From Spirochaetales bacterium (GTDB lineage: Bacteria; Spirochaetota; Spirochaetia; DSM-27196; Alkalispirochaetaceae), in the NCBI GenBank assembly GCA_028282545.1, contig JANQHT010000068.1, positions 24,914-88,913 on the forward strand: a DNA stretch of 64,000 bases, in the 5' to 3' direction. The position numbers and the translations under genes were made by a program. Under the pieces are notes generated by a model that saw nothing but the letters and a program-made list of their open reading frames with translations, ran no database searches and was not told the origin of the DNA. Numbering within the stretch: the stretch's first letter is position 1; each line of letters starts with the position of its first letter. Below are positions 59,844 to 64,000 of this stretch, in pieces.

Positions 59844-60770
59844 ATGCGAGTTGACGGGATTCTCGTCCCGGTGATTACCCCCTTCAAGACCGACCACTCA
59901 ATCGACGAAACCGCCTACGCCGATATCATAGAACATCTGATCGACGCGGGTGTACACGGGTTCTGCATCGGGGGAACAACGGGAGAGAGCTACGCCCTTA
60001 CCCACGAGGAGCGCATCCGGCAATTCGCCTTCTCCCACGAGGTTATAGCGGGTCGACTCCCCTGGCTCGCGGGTGTCAACGACATGCGCACCGAGGACGT
60101 GTGCGCCTTGAGCGTCGCTGCGCGGGAACGGGGTGCGGACGGCCTCCTCTTGGCGGTTCCGCCCTATTCCACACCCAACCAGAAGGAGCTTGCCGCCCAC
60201 GCGCTGAAGGTCGATCGCGTAGCGGGGGGCTTGCCCATCGTTCTCTACAACTTCCCCGCTCGATCGGGGGCGGAGTTCGGGCACGAGTTCCTCGAACGAG
60301 TGGGCCGCAGTTCCAGCTTCATCGCCATAAAGGAGAGTAGCGGCGCGCTCGAACGCATTCACATGATTGCGCGAGAGTTCCCGCACCTCCAACTGTGCTG
60401 CGGCGCCGACGACCAGGCCCTGGAGTTCTTCGTCTGGGGGGCCCGAAGCTGGATCTGCGCCGCGGCCAACTTCTTTGCCCGGGAGGCCGTTGCGCTGTAC
60501 GAGACGTGCGCGCTCGAGGCGGACTTCGTCCTGGGGCGACGGATCATGAAGGCGATGCTGCCGCTCATGACGATCCTCGAACGAGGGGGAAAGTTCGTGC
60601 AGTGCGTGAAATACGCCTGCACGCTCGACGGTCTGCCTGCGGGCGAAGCGGTACGCCTGCCGCTCCGGCCCATGAAAAAGGAGCTGAAGCGGGAGCTGCG
60701 CGACGCCCTGAACACCGCCCGAACCACTATACGCGGGTTGATCTCGGAGGAGGCGAAAACCCATGCATGA
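59844..60770 (+). CDS. DHDPS/NAL-family lyase or aldolase
   Basis: 308 residues; AAGGAGAG precedes the ATG. TIM-barrel class I aldolase motifs: GGTTGESYALTHEER, LYNFPARSG with the Tyr, and the Schiff-base Lys163 in FIAIKESSG. The family includes dihydrodipicolinate synthase, N-acetylneuraminate lyase and 2-keto-3-deoxy-sugar-acid aldolases. Between an enolase-superfamily gene and an aldehyde dehydrogenase, cleavage of a 2-keto-3-deoxy acid to pyruvate plus an aldehyde is the simplest reading. The next gene overlaps its end by eight bases. Confidence 0.88.
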   Translation: MRVDGILVPVITPFKTDHSIDETAYADIIEHLIDAGVHGFCIGGTTGESYALTHEERIRQFAFSHEVIAGRLPWLAGVNDMRTEDVCALSVAARERGADGLLLAVPPYSTPNQKELAAHALKVDRVAGGLPIVLYNFPARSGAEFGHEFLERVGRSSSFIAIKESSGALERIHMIAREFPHLQLCCGADDQALEFFVWGARSWICAAANFFAREAVALYETCALEADFVLGRRIMKAMLPLMTILERGGKFVQCVKYACTLDGLPAGEAVRLPLRPMKKELKRELRDALNTARTTIRGLISEEAKTHA

Positions 60771-62289
60771 CGTACTCTCGCACGAAGAATACCGGCAGAT
60801 CGCGGGCGACCTGTCGTTGCCTTCAAACGCCCACATCAACGGGAAGTTCACGCCGGCGAAGAGCGGCGACACCTTCGACACCTACAACCCGGCCACCGGA
60901 GATCTCCTCGGCCGCGTCGCCTCCTGCGGTAAGGAAGACGTAGGCTACGCCGTCAAGAAGGCCAAGCAGGCCTTCGAAAGCGGCGTCTGGTCGAAGCTGG
61001 ATCCGTCCGAGCGCAAGCATCGTATGATACGGCTCGTGAAGCTCATGACGCGCCACCGGCACGAACTGGGCGTCCTCGAGAGCCTCGACAGCGGCAAGCC
61101 CATACGCGACGTGGCAACCATCGACGTTCCCGAAACGATCGAATGCTTCGCCTGGTACGCGGAAGCGTGCGACAAGCTCTACGACCAGAGCGCGCCCGCG
61201 AAGGACGACTCCATCGCAATCATCGTACGAGAGCCCGTGGGAACGGCGGCGTGTATCGTTCCGTGGAACTTTCCCCTGCAGATGATGGCGTGGAAGGCCG
61301 CGCCGGCCCTCGCCGCGGGCAACAGCGTGATCGTCAAGCCCTCGAGCGAGACGAGCATGTCGGCCCTCTACGTTGCGGAGCTGGCCGCGGAGGCGGGCAT
61401 CCCGCCGGGGGTGTTCAACGTCGTGCCGGGGCCGGGATCCGTCGTGGGCGAAGCGATCGGCATGCATCCGGACATCGGCGCCGTGAGCTTTACCGGCTCG
61501 ACGGAGGTGGGACGGCGCGTGCTGGAGTTCGCCGCGCGGAGCAACCTCAAGCGGGTCGTTCTCGAGCTGGGCGGCAAGAATCCCGCGGTCGTCCTCGAGG
61601 ACGCGGAAGAGCTGGACCACGTCGCCGACGAGGTAATCCGCGCCGTCTTCTGGAACATGGGAGAAAACTGCACGTCCAACTCCCGTCTCATCGTGCACAA
61701 GAGGCACCACGACAAACTCGTTCCCCTCCTCGTGCAGAAGCTCAAGGAGTGGAAGACCGGCGATCCCCTGGATCCGCAGAATGCCCTTGGGGCCATCGTC
61801 TCTACGGCCCGGTTCGATGATGTCCTGCGCTACATCGAAACCGGCAAGAGAGAGGGCGCACGGATCGTGACCGGAGGCGAGCCCCTGACGATCGGCGAGG
61901 GGCTCTTCATTCCACCGACCATCTTCGACGGTGTAAGGGACCACATGGTCATTGCCAGGGAGGAGATATTCGGTCCCGTGCTGGCGATTATGGTCGCCTC
62001 CACGGACGAGCAGGCCATCGAACTCGCGAACAACACCGAATACGGGCTCCAGGCTTCGATCTTCTGCGCCCATGGAAAGAAGGCGCTCCGTGCCGCGCGG
62101 CAGATCAAGGCGGGCACCGTGACCATCAACTGTTACGGCGAGGGCGATATCTCCACGCCCTTCGGTGGGTACAAGCTCTCGGGCTTCGGGGGACGCGACA
62201 ACGGGCTGCACGCCTTCGATCAGTACACCGAGACGAAGACCATCTGGTACGACCTGACCGACGCGCCGGTGGACGCGCGGGTGGAGTAG
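60763..62289 (+). CDS. NAD(P)-dependent aldehyde dehydrogenase
   Basis: 508 residues, full length for the family. INGKFTPAKSGDTFDTYNPA at the N-terminus; EPVGTAACIVPWNFPLQMMA; VKPSSETSMSALYVAELAAE; FTGSTEVGRRV of the NAD fold; the general-base Glu in VVLELGGKNPAVV; and the nucleophile Cys in WNMGENCTSNSRL. It would oxidise the aldehyde (for example lactaldehyde or a similar product) released by the preceding aldolase. The reading frame overlaps the aldolase stop by eight bases and abuts the M24 peptidase gene. Confidence 0.93.
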   Translation: MHDVLSHEEYRQIAGDLSLPSNAHINGKFTPAKSGDTFDTYNPATGDLLGRVASCGKEDVGYAVKKAKQAFESGVWSKLDPSERKHRMIRLVKLMTRHRHELGVLESLDSGKPIRDVATIDVPETIECFAWYAEACDKLYDQSAPAKDDSIAIIVREPVGTAACIVPWNFPLQMMAWKAAPALAAGNSVIVKPSSETSMSALYVAELAAEAGIPPGVFNVVPGPGSVVGEAIGMHPDIGAVSFTGSTEVGRRVLEFAARSNLKRVVLELGGKNPAVVLEDAEELDHVADEVIRAVFWNMGENCTSNSRLIVHKRHHDKLVPLLVQKLKEWKTGDPLDPQNALGAIVSTARFDDVLRYIETGKREGARIVTGGEPLTIGEGLFIPPTIFDGVRDHMVIAREEIFGPVLAIMVASTDEQAIELANNTEYGLQASIFCAHGKKALRAARQIKAGTVTINCYGEGDISTPFGGYKLSGFGGRDNGLHAFDQYTETKTIWYDLTDAPVDARVE

Positions 62290-63648
62290 GTGAAAAACGC
62301 TACACTCGGCATCTCAGTCGATGAGTACAAACAGCGACGGCACCGGCTTTTGGAGCGGATCGGCACCGGGGCGGTGGCGATCGTCCAGGGCGGGCCCAAG
62401 GGCCTGAGCCACGACAAGTTCCGTCAGACCAACGACTTCATGTACCTCTGCGGCGTCGAGGTGCCCCACGCCTACCTCTTCCTGGACGGGCGTTCGGGAA
62501 AGACGACGCTCTTTCTGCCGTATCAGTCGGAAGAGCGTGCCGCCCGGGAGGGCGAGCTGCCCAGTGCCTCCCGGTCGAAAGAGGTCGCGGAACGGGCGGG
62601 AGTGGACGCCGTAGAGGGTCCCGAGATGCTCGCCGTCTCCCTCGAAAAGACCACTCTCATCTACACGCCCATGCGCCAGGGCGAGGGCCCGGCCATGAGT
62701 TGGGATACCCTCCAGCGCAGCCGGCAGGAGCGCTTTGCCGATCCCTGGGACGGCCTGCCGGACCGCACCCGCCACTTCGTCACACTCCTGCGAACACGGC
62801 TTCCCTCGGCGGAACTCCGCGATCTGGCTCCGCTCCTCGACGACATGCGACTCGTAAAAAGCGCTTCCGAGGTCACGCTTCTGCGCGAGGCGGGGCGGAT
62901 TTGTGCGGCGGCGGTCACCGAGGCGATGAAGTGCACGGAGCCCGGCGTCATGGAGTACCAACTCGATGCCGTGCTCCGCTACACCTACCTGGTAAGCGGC
63001 TCCCGGGACGCCTCCTATCGAGCGATAATCGCCGGCGGCGAGAATGCATGGTACGGCCACTACGATGCGAACGACGATGTCCTGCGCGAGGGGGATCTCG
63101 TCCTGATCGACTGCGCCCCCGACTACCACTACTACACGAGCGACATCGGCAGGATGTTTCCTGTAGGCGGTACCTATTCGGACACCCAGCGGCGGCTCTA
63201 CGGCTTCATGGTGGAGTACCACAAGCAGTTCCTCTCTCTCCTGGGACCGGGGGAAAACGACGAGAAGATCCGCCTCGAAGTGGCCAAGTGTATGGCAAAG
63301 GTCGTGGATTCGACGAAGTGGGAGAAGCCGATCTACGAAGCCGCGGCTCGCCGGGCCCTGGAGTTTCCCTACCACCTGTCGCACCCGGTGGGCCTGGCCG
63401 TCCACGACGTCGGACACTACCGGGACAAAACCCTCGAGTCCGGCGTCGTCCTCTCCGTCGATCCGCAGTTGATCATCCCCGAGGAACGGCGCTACGTCCG
63501 CGTGGAAGACACCGTGGTAGTGACCGAGAACGGGATCGAGAACCTCACCGAGTCGGCCCCCCTCGATCTCGACGAGGTCGAGGCAACCATGAAGCTGCCG
63601 GGGATGCTGCAGGCGTTTCCGGCGGATGGACTGGGACGGCGGGGGTAG
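62290..63648 (+). CDS. M24-family metallopeptidase (aminopeptidase P / Xaa-Pro type)
   Basis: 452 residues; the GTG start directly follows the aldehyde dehydrogenase stop. N-terminal creatinase-like domain (DFMYLCGVEVPHAYLFLDGR), then the pita-bread domain with metal residues in VLIDCAPDYHYYTSDIGRMF, HLSHPVGLAVHDVGHY and VRVEDTVVVTENG. The block usually written VEPGIY reads SVDPQLII here, so the usual metal-ligand Glu is Asp, a conservative change. It would remove residues before proline; its place in a sugar operon is unexplained. Confidence 0.9.
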   Translation: MKNATLGISVDEYKQRRHRLLERIGTGAVAIVQGGPKGLSHDKFRQTNDFMYLCGVEVPHAYLFLDGRSGKTTLFLPYQSEERAAREGELPSASRSKEVAERAGVDAVEGPEMLAVSLEKTTLIYTPMRQGEGPAMSWDTLQRSRQERFADPWDGLPDRTRHFVTLLRTRLPSAELRDLAPLLDDMRLVKSASEVTLLREAGRICAAAVTEAMKCTEPGVMEYQLDAVLRYTYLVSGSRDASYRAIIAGGENAWYGHYDANDDVLREGDLVLIDCAPDYHYYTSDIGRMFPVGGTYSDTQRRLYGFMVEYHKQFLSLLGPGENDEKIRLEVAKCMAKVVDSTKWEKPIYEAAARRALEFPYHLSHPVGLAVHDVGHYRDKTLESGVVLSVDPQLIIPEERRYVRVEDTVVVTENGIENLTESAPLDLDEVEATMKLPGMLQAFPADGLGRRG

Positions 63649-63708
63649 CCTGCGGTAGGGGATAACCTGCGCGGTAGGGCGTCGCCTGCCGGCTCGGTCC
63701 CGAGATGG

Positions 63709-64000
63709 TCAGGTCGGCGCTCGATCCATCTCCCACATGGGGAGTTCGACAACCGGAAGGGTGATCTTTTTGACGACACGAAATCCGAACTTCTCGTAGA
63801 GAGCAACGTTCGATTCAGTTTCCGTTTCCAGATAGAGGTGACGACGTACGGTCTCGCACTCATCGATCAAGGCCCGAAGCAATGCTCCACCGTGGCCCTG
63901 CCCCTGGTGATCGGAGCCGACACCGAGAACCTGAAGATAGTGGCACGACAATCCGGCGGTGTATTCGAACCTGTCCCGTTCCATTGGATTGAAGATTCTT
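63709..64000 (-). CDS. GNAT-family acetyltransferase, N-terminus cut by window edge
   Basis: The last 97 or so codons are visible and the frame stays open to the right edge. The acetyl-CoA motif A reads LQVLGVGSDHQGQGHGGALL, with the Q/RxxGxG/A element, followed by LYLETETESNVALYEKFGFR, the motif B region. The protein ends VELPMWEMDRAPT. A full GNAT of this type would be about 180-210 residues. The substrate is unknown. It converges with the M24 peptidase gene. Confidence 0.85.
   Translation of the reverse strand, partial: RIFNPMERDRFEYTAGLSCHYLQVLGVGSDHQGQGHGGALLRALIDECETVRRHLYLETETESNVALYEKFGFRVVKKITLPVVELPMWEMDRAPT

Noticed and set aside
1..64000. CRISPR arrays, rRNA, tRNA or intact insertion sequences
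   Set aside because: No regularly spaced repeats, no rRNA-like or cloverleaf sequence and no transposase motif were seen on either strand.

Overview
The window is a GC-rich, gene-dense bacterial chromosome segment. The profile suggests a free-living, carbohydrate-scavenging spirochaete-like organism: many solute-binding-protein ABC systems with FAGG-type leader ends, lipoproteins, NarL-type two-component pairs, sulfatases and GH65 enzymes. No rRNA, tRNA or other taxonomic marker is present, so this placement is an inference. Both ends cut through genes: a DUF255/YyaL protein on the left and a GNAT acetyltransferase on the right. I see no rRNA, tRNA, CRISPR array or intact transposase.

Layout. 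0-9.3 kb: housekeeping and envelope genes (DUF255 protein, sirtuin, Lcl-domain lipoprotein, biotin-carrying carboxyltransferase, Asp-box lipoprotein), then a membrane AraC-type regulator and an MDR dehydrogenase. 9.3-15.3 kb: an accessory patch with a secreted 572-residue unknown, a DUF1353 protein and an alpha/beta-hydrolase-like protein, two further exported or membrane unknowns, a broken mazF-like toxin gene and an intact hicAB pair. 15.5-22.4 kb (minus strand): a histidine kinase and response regulator, a tandem-domain cyclase and a sugar ABC importer. 22.6-25.5 kb: a small exported protein, a tandem-MerR regulator and a two-gene ABC exporter. 25.7-29.0 kb (minus): a radical-SAM/DUF4130-like DNA-metabolism fusion and a DUF72 protein. 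29.1-37.9 kb: a six-gene alpha-glucoside operon (ABC importer, LacI regulator, two GH65 proteins) behind twin LacI-type operators. 38.4-40.3 kb: an exported unknown and a Gfo/Idh oxidoreductase. 40.7-45.7 kb: an ABC-2 exporter with its own two-component system. 45.9-63.6 kb: an oligopeptide-type ABC importer, two sulfatases, an aldose-dehydrogenase-like AKR, a lactonase-like amidohydrolase, a tandem-GntR regulator, an enolase-superfamily enzyme, an M42 peptidase, a DHDPS-family lyase/aldolase, an aldehyde dehydrogenase and an M24 peptidase. Together these resemble a non-phosphorylative route for a sulfated sugar.

Most unusual observations. (1) Intergenic regions hold decayed copies of genes that are intact elsewhere in the window, and two loci are reciprocal: the AraC/dehydrogenase locus (7-9.3 kb) is followed by a GH65 relic, while the GH65 locus (36-37.9 kb) is followed by an AraC/dehydrogenase relic. 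A third relic, of the alpha/beta hydrolase, lies at 25.6 kb. (2) The radical-SAM/DUF4130 fusion starts directly beside a perfect 30-bp palindrome lying over a sigma70-like promoter whose predicted +1 is the A of the ATG (leaderless). One sulfatase has the same geometry. (3) A 105-bp element with 25-bp inverted repeats lies at 40.4 kb. (4) Several regulators and enzymes are tandem-domain forms (MerR-MerR, GntR-GntR, cyclase-cyclase, DppD-DppF).
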